Positions 1 through 6,803 of a DNA stretch of 15,608 nt are shown here, in pieces. Source of the DNA: CAZGSG01 sp964528095 (GTDB taxonomy: Bacteria > Bacteroidota > Bacteroidia > Chitinophagales > Chitinophagaceae); the NCBI GenBank assembly GCA_964528095.1, contig CAZGSG010000121.1, forward strand, positions 1 through 15,608. The letters are read 5' to 3'. A model generated the notes under the pieces. The model searched no databases and was not told the DNA's origin. It was given only the letters and a program-made list of their open reading frames with translations. The translations under genes and the position numbers were made by a program. How positions within the stretch are numbered: position 1 is the first letter of the stretch; the number at the start of each line of letters is the position of its first letter.

Positions 1-2
1 AA

Positions 3-392
3 ATGATAAAGAAAATCATCATTGTAATGACGGCAATTACAATATTTGCAACCAGTTGTATTAAAACGATTGAACCCGCCAGTTCATCAAACTATTTAAG
101 ATTCAGCTGGGCTACTGCGCATGTCACCAATAAGCAGGGTTCTGCCAAAACGATTATGGTGGAATCGGATGTTCAATGGGAGTTATCGGTACAGGCTCCG
201 GCGCCTGACTGGATGATAATTGATAAGACCCACGGTACGGGGAATGATTCCCTGGTCATAACGGCAACCAGGGACAATAATACCGGGGGATATCGCTTTG
301 CACAGGTCATAGCAACGCCGGTGAACAATAGCGCAATACCGCCGGCGAGGTTAACGATTGTACAATACGATTCGACTTATAAAGGGAGATAA
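3..392 (+). CDS. BACON-like domain lipoprotein
   Basis: A 129-aa predicted lipoprotein. Residues 1-19 form a short lysine-started signal peptide ending in a lipobox (ATSC, Cys19), so it should be lipidated and held on the membrane or cell surface. Residues about 35-122 read as one BACON-like (Ig-like) domain: a strand with VQWEL, then the typical DWMIID, a glycine-rich turn GTGNDS, a strand with ITATRDN, and a closing RLTIVQ strand. BACON domains in Bacteroidota usually accompany glycan-binding or protease surface proteins, so a binding or adhesion role is possible but not shown. The ATG lies only two bases from the window edge, so the upstream operon cannot be seen. A 54-nt gap separates it from the next lipoprotein on the same strand. 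The family assignment rests on motif shape only. Confidence 0.7.
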   Translation: MIKKIIIVMTAITIFATSCIKTIEPASSSNYLRFSWATAHVTNKQGSAKTIMVESDVQWELSVQAPAPDWMIIDKTHGTGNDSLVITATRDNNTGGYRFAQVIATPVNNSAIPPARLTIVQYDSTYKGR

Positions 393-446
393 AGTTGTAT
401 GTTAGTTAAAAAAAAGTCCTGGATTATTCAATGATAAATATCAATA

Positions 447-1268
447 ATGAGAATAGTTTTTTTTCTATGTTGCATGATGGGGATTGTTTCATGCAATAAT
501 GTTGTAACGAAATTGTCCGTGCCAGCCGTGTTCAAAGAACAGGCTACCGAATTGCATATCAAGGGCGCGAAAAAAAATAAGATCGAATTCGGATCATTTA
601 CAAGTTCCAAAATAAAAAGGGGAATGCATATGAGTTATCCCGGGTGGAGTCGTGGTTTTCTGTTGGAAAATCTTTTATTGAACCAATTGGGTATTCAAAA
701 GAATGAACGTGTAAAAAAAGAGAAAGCAAATTTTCGGTTTTCCATATCGGATGGTAAAAATCAGGCACAGGTATTTGGCAAGGAAACGGAACTTACCCGC
801 AGTCTTGAATATAAGATAATGGACAGTAAGAGTATTTTCAGTAAATATGAACGATTACAGGAATACCGGTATGTATTTTCGGCGCTTATTAGTGCAGACA
901 CGCTTTCAGGGAAAACCTGGGAACTGCTGATGACGAATATCTACGAGAGGAAGAATGATACCGAAAATAAATTGTTTACGATCGTACGTCCCGATGATAA
1001 CGGCCTTGCTACAAATGGTACAGACACCCTTTACATAAAAGCGGTGATGTTGAAAGACACGGAAGGGCCGAACGGTAAAAAGGGAAAGTTTCCAATAAAA
1101 ATGCTGGGTGGGTATGAGTTAAGTACCAGCGATGGGGTAGTGGCGATCATTGATATTGTTGGCAGTAATCTCTGGTTTTATAATGAACTGGAAGCAGCGG
1201 AAAAGCTGCCTATCGCGGCCATCGCGACGGCGATCTTCGCAAGAAGGGTAAATGATATTGTATGGTGA
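447..1268 (+). CDS. lipoprotein of unknown function
   Basis: A 273-aa predicted lipoprotein. The signal peptide is residues 1-16 with lipobox IVSC (Cys16). I do not recognise the rest as a named family. It is mixed alpha/beta in character, with a basic patch KGAKKNK, a motif SYPGWSRGFLLENLL near residue 65, a central region rich in aromatic residues (YERLQEYRYVFSALIS), and a small hydrophobic alanine-rich C-terminus (AAIATAIFARR). The KRGMHMSYPGWSRGF and LQEYRYVFSA stretches resemble uncharacterised Chitinophagaceae lipoproteins, from memory only. ATG 447 is followed directly by the signal peptide, which supports this start. It lies on the same strand as the BACON lipoprotein and may be co-transcribed with it. 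No catalytic motif is visible. Confidence 0.7.
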   Translation: MRIVFFLCCMMGIVSCNNVVTKLSVPAVFKEQATELHIKGAKKNKIEFGSFTSSKIKRGMHMSYPGWSRGFLLENLLLNQLGIQKNERVKKEKANFRFSISDGKNQAQVFGKETELTRSLEYKIMDSKSIFSKYERLQEYRYVFSALISADTLSGKTWELLMTNIYERKNDTENKLFTIVRPDDNGLATNGTDTLYIKAVMLKDTEGPNGKKGKFPIKMLGGYELSTSDGVVAIIDIVGSNLWFYNELEAAEKLPIAAIATAIFARRVNDIVW

Positions 1269-1374
1269 GCAACTGGTTGATACGATATGTTAAAACAATG
1301 GCGGAATAATGCCCGGAATCGTTTGCTGATTAATTATTAATGACGGTCCCTAATAAAAATAGTTTATAACCTAA

Positions 1375-1440
1375 CTGGAACAGGTCTTACATACGATCAT
1401 ACAGGGTTGTCTCGAAGGCAACAGGAAGGCACAGGAGCAA
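1375..1440 (+). other. conserved N-terminal extension of the sigma factor, no ATG/GTG/TTG
   Basis: These 22 codons are open and in frame with the sigma factor, directly after an in-frame TAA at 1372-1374. Their translation contains GCLEGNRKAQEQLF, which is how ECF sigma factors of Bacteroidota normally begin region 2 (G-C-L-x-G-x-R-x-A-Q-x-x-L). No ATG, GTG or TTG lies in frame between the stop and 1441. Translation would have to begin at CTG 1375, at ATC 1396 or ATA 1399, or at TTG 1441, which would lose this conserved stretch. A sequencing or natural frameshift upstream is the alternative. Confidence 0.55.
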
Positions 1441-1908
1441 TTGTTCCGGCAGTTATACCCTTTTGCCATGGCTATTGCCATGCGTTATGCGAGAGACCAG
1501 CAGGACGCGGCCGATATCATGAGCCATGCTTTCGTAAAAGTCTATAAAAATATCCGTTCATTCGATGAAACAAAAGGTAGTTTCCAGGCATGGTTGAAGC
1601 GGATTGTGATTAACGAAGCGTTAGACCATATCAAACAACGCAGCCGTTTCAGTAGTAAGGAATTGGACCAGGCAGATGAACCTTATCTCAATAACCAGGT
1701 AATAGAAAAGATTGATGCTGCGGAGATCATGCAAATGGTTAAACAGTTACCGCCCGCCACGCATGCCGTATTTGTGTTGTTTGCCATAGACGGGTACGCC
1801 CACAAAGAGATTGCCCTGCAATTGGGTATCAGCGAGGGAACGAGCAAATGGCACTTAAGCGAAGCAAGAAAAAGTTTACAACAAAAATTAACAGGTATCA
1901 TTAAATAG
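1441..1908 (+). CDS. ECF-type RNA polymerase sigma-70 factor
   Basis: A sigma-70 family factor that would direct RNA polymerase core to an alternative promoter set. From the TTG at 1441 it is 155 aa. Residues 1-65 are sigma region 2 (AMRYARDQQDAADIMSHAF, then VKVYKNIRSFDETKGSFQAW and the region 2.4-like KRIVINEALDHIKQRSR). Residues about 95-150 are region 4, with LPPATHAVFVLFAIDGYAHKEIA followed by the helix-turn-helix LQLGISEGTSKWHLSEARK. The start is doubtful: the conserved opening of region 2 is encoded upstream (1375-1440) without a standard start codon. The TAG stop overlaps the GTG start of the next gene (TAGTG), which implies translational coupling with a likely anti-sigma factor. The stimulus and regulon cannot be read from the sequence. 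Confidence 0.85.
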   Translation: MFRQLYPFAMAIAMRYARDQQDAADIMSHAFVKVYKNIRSFDETKGSFQAWLKRIVINEALDHIKQRSRFSSKELDQADEPYLNNQVIEKIDAAEIMQMVKQLPPATHAVFVLFAIDGYAHKEIALQLGISEGTSKWHLSEARKSLQQKLTGIIK

Positions 1909-2543
1909 TGGATTCTAAAACATCATACGAAATCTTAATAGCCGAAAAAGCGCGGCAATTGCCAGTCCCTGACATGGCAGATGCGATATGGGCCTCTATC
2001 GAGCAACAGCTGGATGCGGGAAATACACCTGATGCTGAAGATGCGCCTGTTTCACAAAAACTGCCTGGAAAAGGCTTTTCCGGAATTGGAAAGCTCTGGT
2101 TGATTATTGTCGCAGCTGTTGTGTTGATTGCTATAATTGTTATATGGAAAAAGGCTGGCAATAAAAAAAATGCTATAAAGAAAACAGGTGAACCCGTTAT
2201 GGAAAAGGGGCAGAAAGTACAGGAGAAGAGGCCTGATAGCAGCGCAATAAACTATCCGGCTGGGGAGAGACAAACTCAATCATTGCCGGCACGAAATGAT
2301 AAAAAAATACCAGTGAACGCTGGAATTGATAGCGCTCTCTTCGTGAAAGACTCCATAATTCCTCAGCCTGTAGCAGCGCCTGCTAAAGACCCCCTGGTGA
2401 TAAACAGCAAAGATGTTCAGGTGCCTGATTCCGTTGGGGCAAAGCAGCCACCTCCTAAAAAGTCAAGAGGCGTAAAAGGGATCAGTGAGAGCGATTATAA
2501 AATTATAAGTATTAAAAAGGACTCGGCGAAGAAAGGGGAGTGA
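1908..2543 (+). CDS. probable anti-sigma factor, single-pass membrane protein
   Basis: A 211-aa protein starting with GTG that overlaps the sigma-factor stop by one base. Residues 1-60 are cytoplasmic, with PDMADAIWASIEQQLD resembling the short N-terminal motif of anti-sigma partners in Chitinophagaceae. Residues about 63-80 form one transmembrane helix (LWLIIVAAVVLIAIIVIW), flanked outside by a very basic stretch (KKAGNKKNAIKK). Residues 85-211 are a long, low-complexity, Lys/Pro/Ser-rich periplasmic tail ending in SESDYKIISIKKDS. The layout (short cytoplasmic domain, one helix, periplasmic part) and the position after an ECF sigma factor suggest it holds the sigma factor inactive until an envelope signal arrives. 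It lacks a recognisable HxxxCxxC zinc anti-sigma motif, so the role rests mainly on context. Confidence 0.65.
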   Translation: MDSKTSYEILIAEKARQLPVPDMADAIWASIEQQLDAGNTPDAEDAPVSQKLPGKGFSGIGKLWLIIVAAVVLIAIIVIWKKAGNKKNAIKKTGEPVMEKGQKVQEKRPDSSAINYPAGERQTQSLPARNDKKIPVNAGIDSALFVKDSIIPQPVAAPAKDPLVINSKDVQVPDSVGAKQPPPKKSRGVKGISESDYKIISIKKDSAKKGE

Positions 2544-2568
2544 GTGTAGATTCAACATTAAAAAGGCA

Positions 2569-2627
2569 AAATTCAAAAATGCACTTCGAATATTGGGGTG
2601 TGTTGTTGAATTTTGATTTTTGAATTT
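2569..2627. repeat. 12-bp perfect inverted repeat in A/T-rich spacer
   Basis: AAATTCAAAAAT at 2569-2580 is repeated exactly as its reverse complement at 2616-2627, with a 35-nt spacer. A second pair, CACTTC 2582-2587 and GAAGTG 2628-2633, sits just 3' of each arm, so the two pairs cannot form at once. There is no T-tract after the arms. It lies between the anti-sigma gene and the Crp/Fnr gene, and could be a weak structure, a regulator site, or a chance feature of A/T-rich spacer. Confidence 0.4.
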
Positions 2628-2711
2628 GAAGTGATCTATCTTTATAAGAACTTGAGCAGCCTGTCTGTGCCGCTACCTATTGTTGGAATAAGCTTACCAG
2701 AAAATACGAAA

Positions 2712-3275
2712 ATGAACATAGATGAGATTATCGACAGAATAGCTGAACTGCCTGAAAAGTCAAAGACGGCGTTGAAAAAATGTATTGCGGAAGTCAGTTA
2801 TCCCAGGTCGTATATTTTATTAAAAGCAGGGAGAATTGAACCGACTATTTATTTCATAAAAAAAGGAATTGTGAGGGCATACGCGGACCAGGGTGACAAT
2901 GAAGTGACTTTCTGGTTTGGGAAAGAAGGAGCGCCGGTTATTTCCATGAAGAGTTATGTTGAAAATCAAAAAGGGTATGAGAATATTGAACTGCTGGAAG
3001 ATTGTGAATTGTATGAGTTGAAGGCGAGCAACCTGCAAACCCTTTTTGAGAAAGATGTGCATATCGCGAACTGGGGTAGGAGATTTGCAGAAAAAGAGTT
3101 GGTGAAAACGGAAGAGCGATTGATCTCAAGACAATTCAGGACCGCGTCCGAACGATATAGAGAACTACTGAAAGATAGCCCCGATTTACTCCAGCGAGTA
3201 CAGTTAGGGCATATTGCTTCTTATCTTGGCATTACCCAGGTAAGTTTGAGCAGGATAAGAGCAGAAATAAAATAG
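2712..3275 (+). CDS. Crp/Fnr-family transcriptional regulator
   Basis: A 187-aa regulator of the Crp/Fnr family: an N-terminal cyclic-nucleotide-binding-like beta-roll (residues about 25-115, with SYILLKAGRIEPTIYFIKKGIVRAY and the ELLEDCELYELKASNLQTLF end of the roll), a linking helix, and a C-terminal DNA-binding segment (VQLGHIASYLGITQVSLSRIR, residues about 163-185). The phosphate-binding signature of true cAMP receptors is absent, and no Fnr-type cysteines are seen, so the effector is unknown, as in most Bacteroidota members. I use ATG 2712: the frame is open to 2613, but the extra 33 residues lie over A/T-rich spacer repeats and do not fit the family. An SMR transporter starts 77 nt downstream on the same strand, a likely target. 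Confidence 0.85.
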   Translation: MNIDEIIDRIAELPEKSKTALKKCIAEVSYPRSYILLKAGRIEPTIYFIKKGIVRAYADQGDNEVTFWFGKEGAPVISMKSYVENQKGYENIELLEDCELYELKASNLQTLFEKDVHIANWGRRFAEKELVKTEERLISRQFRTASERYRELLKDSPDLLQRVQLGHIASYLGITQVSLSRIRAEIK

Positions 3276-3352
3276 CGAATTGCTGCTTTTTTATCATTTG
3301 TATAATTTTTCTTCAATTCTCTTTGAGATCTTTGCCATCACAAACGAAACAC

Positions 3353-3679
3353 ATGAGCTGGATCATACTGATTATTGCAGGATTATTTGAAGTGGCATTT
3401 GCATCCTGCCTCGGGAAAGCGAAAGAAGCGACAGGCAGCGCTGTTTATTGGTGGTATGCGGGATTTTTAGTTTGCCTTATCATTAGCATGTCGCTGTTGA
3501 TCAAAGCAACCCAAAATTTGCCGATTGGCACTGCCTATGCGGTATGGACAGGGATCGGAGCTGTGGGTACTGCTTTAATTGGGATTCTCGTTTTTAAAGA
3601 CCCCACCAACTTTTGGCGATTGTTATTTATTGCTACACTGATCGGTTCTGTCATTGGCTTAAAATACGCATCTCATTAA
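3353..3679 (+). CDS. SugE/Gdx-type small multidrug resistance (SMR) transporter
   Basis: A 108-aa inner-membrane protein with four transmembrane helices, at the usual SMR length. It opens MSWIILIIAGLFEV with the essential proton/substrate-coupling Glu at position 13, and carries the signature PIGTAYAVWTGIGAVG in helix 3, as in E. coli SugE (Gdx), which exports guanidinium in exchange for protons as a dual-topology dimer. Helix 4 ends IGLKYASH. Against E. coli SugE, the Trp in the EVVWA motif is Phe here (EVAFA), a change I believe is common in Bacteroidota members, so guanidinium specificity is likely but not certain; quaternary ammonium export is the alternative. ATG 3353 is chosen over the ATG ten codons earlier because it matches family starts. 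The Crp/Fnr gene lies 77 nt upstream. No guanidine riboswitch was recognised in the short leader. Confidence 0.85.
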   Translation: MSWIILIIAGLFEVAFASCLGKAKEATGSAVYWWYAGFLVCLIISMSLLIKATQNLPIGTAYAVWTGIGAVGTALIGILVFKDPTNFWRLLFIATLIGSVIGLKYASH

Positions 3680-3682
3680 CCA

Positions 3683-3704
3683 GGGTATGTCCCATAGGGG
3701 TTTG
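3683..3704. repeat. intergenic repeat, copy 1 (GTCCCANNGGGGTTTG)
   Basis: This 22-bp stretch, three bases after the SMR stop codon, matches 8444-8465 at 19 of 22 positions. The shared core is ATGTCCCA-NN-GGGGTTTG preceded by GGG. The central CCC can pair either with the GGG on its left or with the GGGG on its right, giving two alternative short hairpins. Both copies lie just behind a plus-strand gene. Confidence 0.5.
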
Positions 3705-3723
3705 ACGAATAACGAAAATTCGT
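3705..3723. other. small hairpin behind the SMR gene
   Basis: ACGAAT (3705-3710) and ATTCGT (3718-3723) form a perfect 6-bp stem with a 7-nt loop, directly adjoining repeat copy 1. No T-tract follows on either strand, so a standard intrinsic terminator is not supported. It could still slow or protect the 3' end of the SMR transcript. Confidence 0.35.
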
Positions 3724-3776
3724 ATAAGTTCTGCTAAATGGCCAACCCCGATGTATAGTGTGTTTGCGCTATTAGC

Positions 3777-3804
3777 AAAAAAGCAGCTGATCTTATGCCT
3801 CAGC
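3777..3804 (-). terminator. possible intrinsic terminator of the 3840-4178 gene
   Basis: On the minus strand a GCTGA/TCAGC stem (3804-3800 with 3790-3786, 9-nt loop) is followed after three bases by six T (3782-3777). It lies 36 nt beyond the stop codon of the small membrane protein gene. The stem is short, so the call is tentative. Confidence 0.35.
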
Positions 3805-3839
3805 GCGTTTACTTCCAGGCTTTGCACAGCGGCAGCAAT

Positions 3840-4178
3840 TCATTTTAATAGCTGAAACACAGCGATCAAAATAATAACAAATACGACCAATGAATATATC
3901 CGTTTTGTATTCCTGGCCAGCCACTCGGGAAGATATATGTCAAAATTGTCTTTTTGAGAATCGGAATACTGCCGGGCTATCAGTGTCAACGGGCAGGTGA
4001 GTTTGAATAGCAGTAATATAATTCCTTCCAAAAGAATAAAGCCACCACAGATCCAAAACCATCTATCCATTTTATTGGTAATGGATGCATAGAGCATATA
4101 AATGACCACGCAGTTGTAGAATATCCATATTAGGGTATGCACGCTTTTAACAAGGGCGAGATATTGTCTGTTATTCAT
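3840..4178 (-). CDS. small integral membrane protein, unknown function
   Basis: A 112-aa protein with three hydrophobic helices: residues about 12-30 (TLIWIFYNCVVIYMLYASI), 41-58 (FWICGGFILLEGIILLLF) and 93-110 (IYSLVVFVIILIAVFQLL). Between helices 2 and 3 is a polar loop with CPLTLIARQYSDS and NFDIYLPEWLARNTK. The CPLT motif after a helix recalls the DUF2784 family of small membrane proteins, but the match is slight and I would not name it on this alone. ATG 4178 is the first start and places the first helix near the N-terminus. It is transcribed away from the metallopeptidase gene, across a 279-nt gap. Confidence 0.7.
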   Translation of the reverse strand: MNNRQYLALVKSVHTLIWIFYNCVVIYMLYASITNKMDRWFWICGGFILLEGIILLLFKLTCPLTLIARQYSDSQKDNFDIYLPEWLARNTKRIYSLVVFVIILIAVFQLLK

Positions 4179-4254
4179 ATGTGATCACTTAATTCCGGCA
4201 TCCCGTAACACAAACATGGAAGTTGAGTTTATAAATTCATTACAAACCGCAGGT

Positions 4255-4265
4255 GACTCAGAGTC
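4255..4265. promoter_or_regulatory. perfect palindrome GACTCAGAGTC
   Basis: GACTC-A-GAGTC is an 11-bp perfect palindrome, 77 bp upstream of the minus-strand membrane protein gene and inside the divergent gap. Its size suits a dimeric regulator site. There is only one copy in the window and no further symmetry outside it. Confidence 0.25.
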
Positions 4266-4344
4266 TGTGAGGATATAAAGTTAAGAGGGCGCGCACCGGG
4301 GTTGGTTGACTTTGCTTAGCCCAGAAGCTGATATTTATCATCTA

Positions 4345-4396
4345 TTATAAATAGCGATAGTTTTTTAAAGAATGCGTTTCGTATATTTATAAATAG
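4345..4396. repeat. direct repeat TTATAAATAG x2, 42 bp apart
   Basis: TTATAAATAG occurs at 4345-4354 and again at 4387-4396. The start-to-start distance of 42 bp is close to four helical turns, so both copies face the same side of DNA. The first copy also lies in a CTATT-ATA-AATAG inverted repeat followed by six T (4361-4366). The second overlaps TATATTTA (4382-4389), which matches the Bacteroidota -7 element at seven of eight positions and lies 68 bp before the metallopeptidase ATG. A promoter or operator region is plausible. No clear -33 TTG was found. Confidence 0.35.
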
Positions 4397-4457
4397 TTGG
4401 CAAGGCTTCTCCGGGGCCCGACATTGATAAATAAACGCGACATAAAATAATAGTAGG

Positions 4458-5174
4458 ATGAACAGGATTATTCTTTTGGTTATATTACTCGTTACAGGAG
4501 GTTTCACATTTGCGCAAAACAGGTTGTTTGAAAATTTCACGGACTCCACTCTTTTAAGAAAAGAAAATGACCTGCTGATAAAAGATTTTGAAAGCCGGGT
4601 AAAAAAAATCGACCCGAAAGTAGACTTCAAGGGCTTGAAAACAGTTGTCATGGACAGTTTATATACGGGATATTATTTGCCTAAAACAAATCGTATCTAT
4701 CTGACGCCCTGGCAAACAACACCACAAATGATACTGGATTTTTGTACAGATGTAGCCGGAGGAAAAAAAGAAGGGGAAAGGTTGTCCGCTATGTTTTTCT
4801 ATGGCTTTTTTTTGCCTCATGAAATAGGGCATGCATTGCAGTTTGCGACCAATACCCGCAAGGACAATGAATATGACAACGAATATGCAGCAAGTGAGAT
4901 GGCGTTGCTCTATTGGAAAAAAAGAGGGAAAGACGGTGAAATGAAAGAATGCTACGAAATAGCTAAAAAAGCGCTTTCGAAATTAAAAAGCCCAATTCCG
5001 GAGAAGGAGGATGTGAAAAAATACTTTACCGAACATTATGATGAAATGGCCCAGGATGGCTACAAGTATGGCTATATAATGTTCAGGCAGATTGTTAGTG
5101 TCTTTGAGGATAAAAACCTGCCTGATTTTGACACTTATATCAAGCGATATTTATCCGGGAAGTCCGGTCACTGA
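4458..5174 (+). CDS. secreted HEXXH zinc-metallopeptidase-like protein
   Basis: A 238-aa exported protein. Residues 1-20 are a signal peptide ending FTFAQ. The zinc motif HEIGH is at residues 121-125 (two zinc His and the catalytic Glu), preceded by a hydrophobic helix (AMFFYGFFLP). A likely third ligand is Glu142 in NEYAASEMA, 17 residues after the motif, which suits a gluzincin-like arrangement. The putative DUF4344 metallopeptidases have a similar HEXGH...AA layout, but I cannot assign the family firmly. The rest is charged and helical with no other known domain. The substrate is unknown. Located in the periplasm or outside the cell. The stop lies 65 nt from the convergent stop of the serine hydrolase, and no clear terminator is seen between them. 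Confidence 0.75.
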   Translation: MNRIILLVILLVTGGFTFAQNRLFENFTDSTLLRKENDLLIKDFESRVKKIDPKVDFKGLKTVVMDSLYTGYYLPKTNRIYLTPWQTTPQMILDFCTDVAGGKKEGERLSAMFFYGFFLPHEIGHALQFATNTRKDNEYDNEYAASEMALLYWKKRGKDGEMKECYEIAKKALSKLKSPIPEKEDVKKYFTEHYDEMAQDGYKYGYIMFRQIVSVFEDKNLPDFDTYIKRYLSGKSGH

Positions 5175-5239
5175 TATCGTATTGGTAATTGCGACCCGGA
5201 AGACTATTAGCAATAACAATCGTTCAGTTATTTTGCCTG

Positions 5240-6622
5240 TTACTTCAACTCCGCTATAATTTTTTTGGCTGTATCATTCCCTGGGTCCAGCTCGAGCGAC
5301 CGCTTATAATTGAGTAATGCCCTGGCTTTGTCGCCCTTGTTATAATAGGCTTCTCCTAAACTATCAAACACATTTCCCGACAGGGGAAATAGACCCGTAT
5401 TGTATTCAAAAATAAGAATAGCGTCATCATAACGTTTTTTACTCAGTAGCGCATAGCCGACAACGTTTAGGGCCGATTCATCCCCAAAATTATAATCGCC
5501 CGGATTGCTTGCTTTCATATCCAGGTATAGAGATAATAATTCTTTACCTGTTGATGTATTAAACTTATCCTGCAGGGCAGACAACACTGATTTTTTGGGC
5601 TGTTGATAGTCTTTCCCGTCCAGGATATTCTGTATGGCATTGTTAATATCATACAGGTTATTTTGTTTGTTATTGGTCATTAAAATGACGGTACGACCTG
5701 AATTGCTGTCGCTGGTGAGCAATGCCTGAAAGTTATAAGCGGTTCCATCATGAGTATGCGCAATGATCTTATTGTTCTTCATACTGCCTCCTCCCAGGCC
5801 AGCTTGTTTATTGGGTGCAAAGGCTGTGAGTATTTCTTCTGTTGAAGCAGGGCTGATCAGCCTGAAATTTTCGAGGCTTTGTTCCCATTTATAAAAGTCA
5901 TCCAGGGTAACAGCAGTCCACCCGGAAAATGGCGCTAAAAAAGGAGATTCAATAAATTTGTCGTTGTATGACGTTGCCATAAGGACGGTGTTGCCGTCGG
6001 GATCGACCAATGACGATCCCATTTTCAGGGGCCGGAGCATTTTTACTGTAACAAACTCCGCAAAGCTCATTCCGCTTATCCTGGAAACGATGCTGCGCTG
6101 TAAGAAGGTATTGCTGTTATTATACGCGTACTGCGTGCCCGGTTCAAAATCAAGCGCCGTGATCTTTTTAAGCGAGTCCATGGCTATCGCGTCACTCGTT
6201 ATGAATTCCCATTTCAGATCAGGCAAACCGCTGGTGTATTGCAAAAGATTTTTTATACGGATGGTTTGGGCCCAGGCTGGTAAACCTGCAAGGTGTTTTG
6301 ATACCTTGTCTTCCAGGCTCAGTTTGCCCTGCTCTTTGAGCATCATGATAGCTACTGCATTAAGTTCTTTGGCGATAGATCCAATATGAAACCGGTATTT
6401 ATCGGTAAGGAGCGTTTGTTGTGAGGCATCCGTATTGCCAATCGCTTTACGGTATAGCTCCTTTCCATGATCCATCACCAGGACATTGCCATTGAATAAG
6501 CCAAGTCTGTTTGTCCGATTGATCAATGAGTCGATTGTTGCAGGCTTATTTTGAGCCAGCACAAAACCAGCCAGGCACAGCATGACTGAAGTAAGGAAAA
6601 GTATTTTATTTGGTCCGCGCAT
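5240..6622 (-). CDS. secreted beta-lactamase-family serine hydrolase with C-terminal TPRs
   Basis: A 460-aa exported protein with signal peptide residues 1-23 (ending VLAQ). Residues about 30-330 are a class C beta-lactamase/esterase-like domain: nucleophile motif S82-I-A-K85 (SxxK) in HIGSIAKELNA, Y167-N-N169 (YxN) in YAYNNSN, and HTHDGTAYNF at 289-298 in place of the KTG box, as in many serine hydrolases of this group that act as esterases or D-amino peptidases. Residues about 375-460 contain two TPR units (VVGYALLSKKRYDDAILIFEY; FDSLGEAYYNKGDKARALLNY followed by SLELDPGN). Hydrolase-TPR fusions are frequent in Bacteroidota. The natural substrate is unknown, and true antibiotic hydrolysis should not be assumed. 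It is transcribed divergently from the secreted operon at 7016. Confidence 0.9.
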   Translation of the reverse strand: MRGPNKILFLTSVMLCLAGFVLAQNKPATIDSLINRTNRLGLFNGNVLVMDHGKELYRKAIGNTDASQQTLLTDKYRFHIGSIAKELNAVAIMMLKEQGKLSLEDKVSKHLAGLPAWAQTIRIKNLLQYTSGLPDLKWEFITSDAIAMDSLKKITALDFEPGTQYAYNNSNTFLQRSIVSRISGMSFAEFVTVKMLRPLKMGSSLVDPDGNTVLMATSYNDKFIESPFLAPFSGWTAVTLDDFYKWEQSLENFRLISPASTEEILTAFAPNKQAGLGGGSMKNNKIIAHTHDGTAYNFQALLTSDSNSGRTVILMTNNKQNNLYDINNAIQNILDGKDYQQPKKSVLSALQDKFNTSTGKELLSLYLDMKASNPGDYNFGDESALNVVGYALLSKKRYDDAILIFEYNTGLFPLSGNVFDSLGEAYYNKGDKARALLNYKRSLELDPGNDTAKKIIAELK

Positions 6623-6711
6623 AGTAGTTATTTATTCCTTTCGATATCAAAGCAAGTGGCATATAGTAGTTTGCCGGTAGTTGCAGGGGCTAAATTAACC
6701 TAAATTCTATT

Positions 6712-6803
6712 CCGGGCATTTACCGTTGATCCAGTGAAATGCCTGCCATATCCGGCGATTTTAACTACCACTCACCAGAGGTTGACCTCCTGGTATTTTT
6801 TTT
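6712..6803 (+). ncRNA. candidate small RNA or leader (stem-loop plus terminator)
   Basis: A 7-bp stem GGCATTT/AAATGCC with a 15-nt loop (6715-6743), flanked by CCGG at 6712-6715 and 6752-6755, is followed by the terminator at 6774-6803. The layout of structure then terminator fits a small RNA or an attenuated leader of the 7016 operon. No known riboswitch class was recognised. The 5' end is unknown; TTTG at 6670-6673 followed 17 nt later by TAAATTAA is a poor promoter match. Confidence 0.3.
6774..6803 (+). terminator. intrinsic terminator with no plus-strand gene before it
   Basis: ACCAGAGG (6774-6781) pairs with CCTCCTGGT (6786-6794) through a stem with one bulged C and a TTGA-region loop, followed by A and eight consecutive T (6796-6803). 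This is the cleanest intrinsic terminator in the window. Nothing on the plus strand upstream encodes a protein back to the start codon of the minus-strand serine hydrolase, so it would end a non-coding transcript or a leader. Confidence 0.6.

Noticed and set aside
2613..2711. Upstream 33-codon extension of the Crp/Fnr gene
   Set aside because: It covers the A/T-rich inverted repeat, starts with a non-family sequence and uses a weaker start than ATG 2712.
3276..3352. Guanidine riboswitch before the SMR gene
   Set aside because: The 77-nt leader lacks the paired ACGR hairpins of the mini-ykkC class and is too short for ykkC; no match seen by eye.
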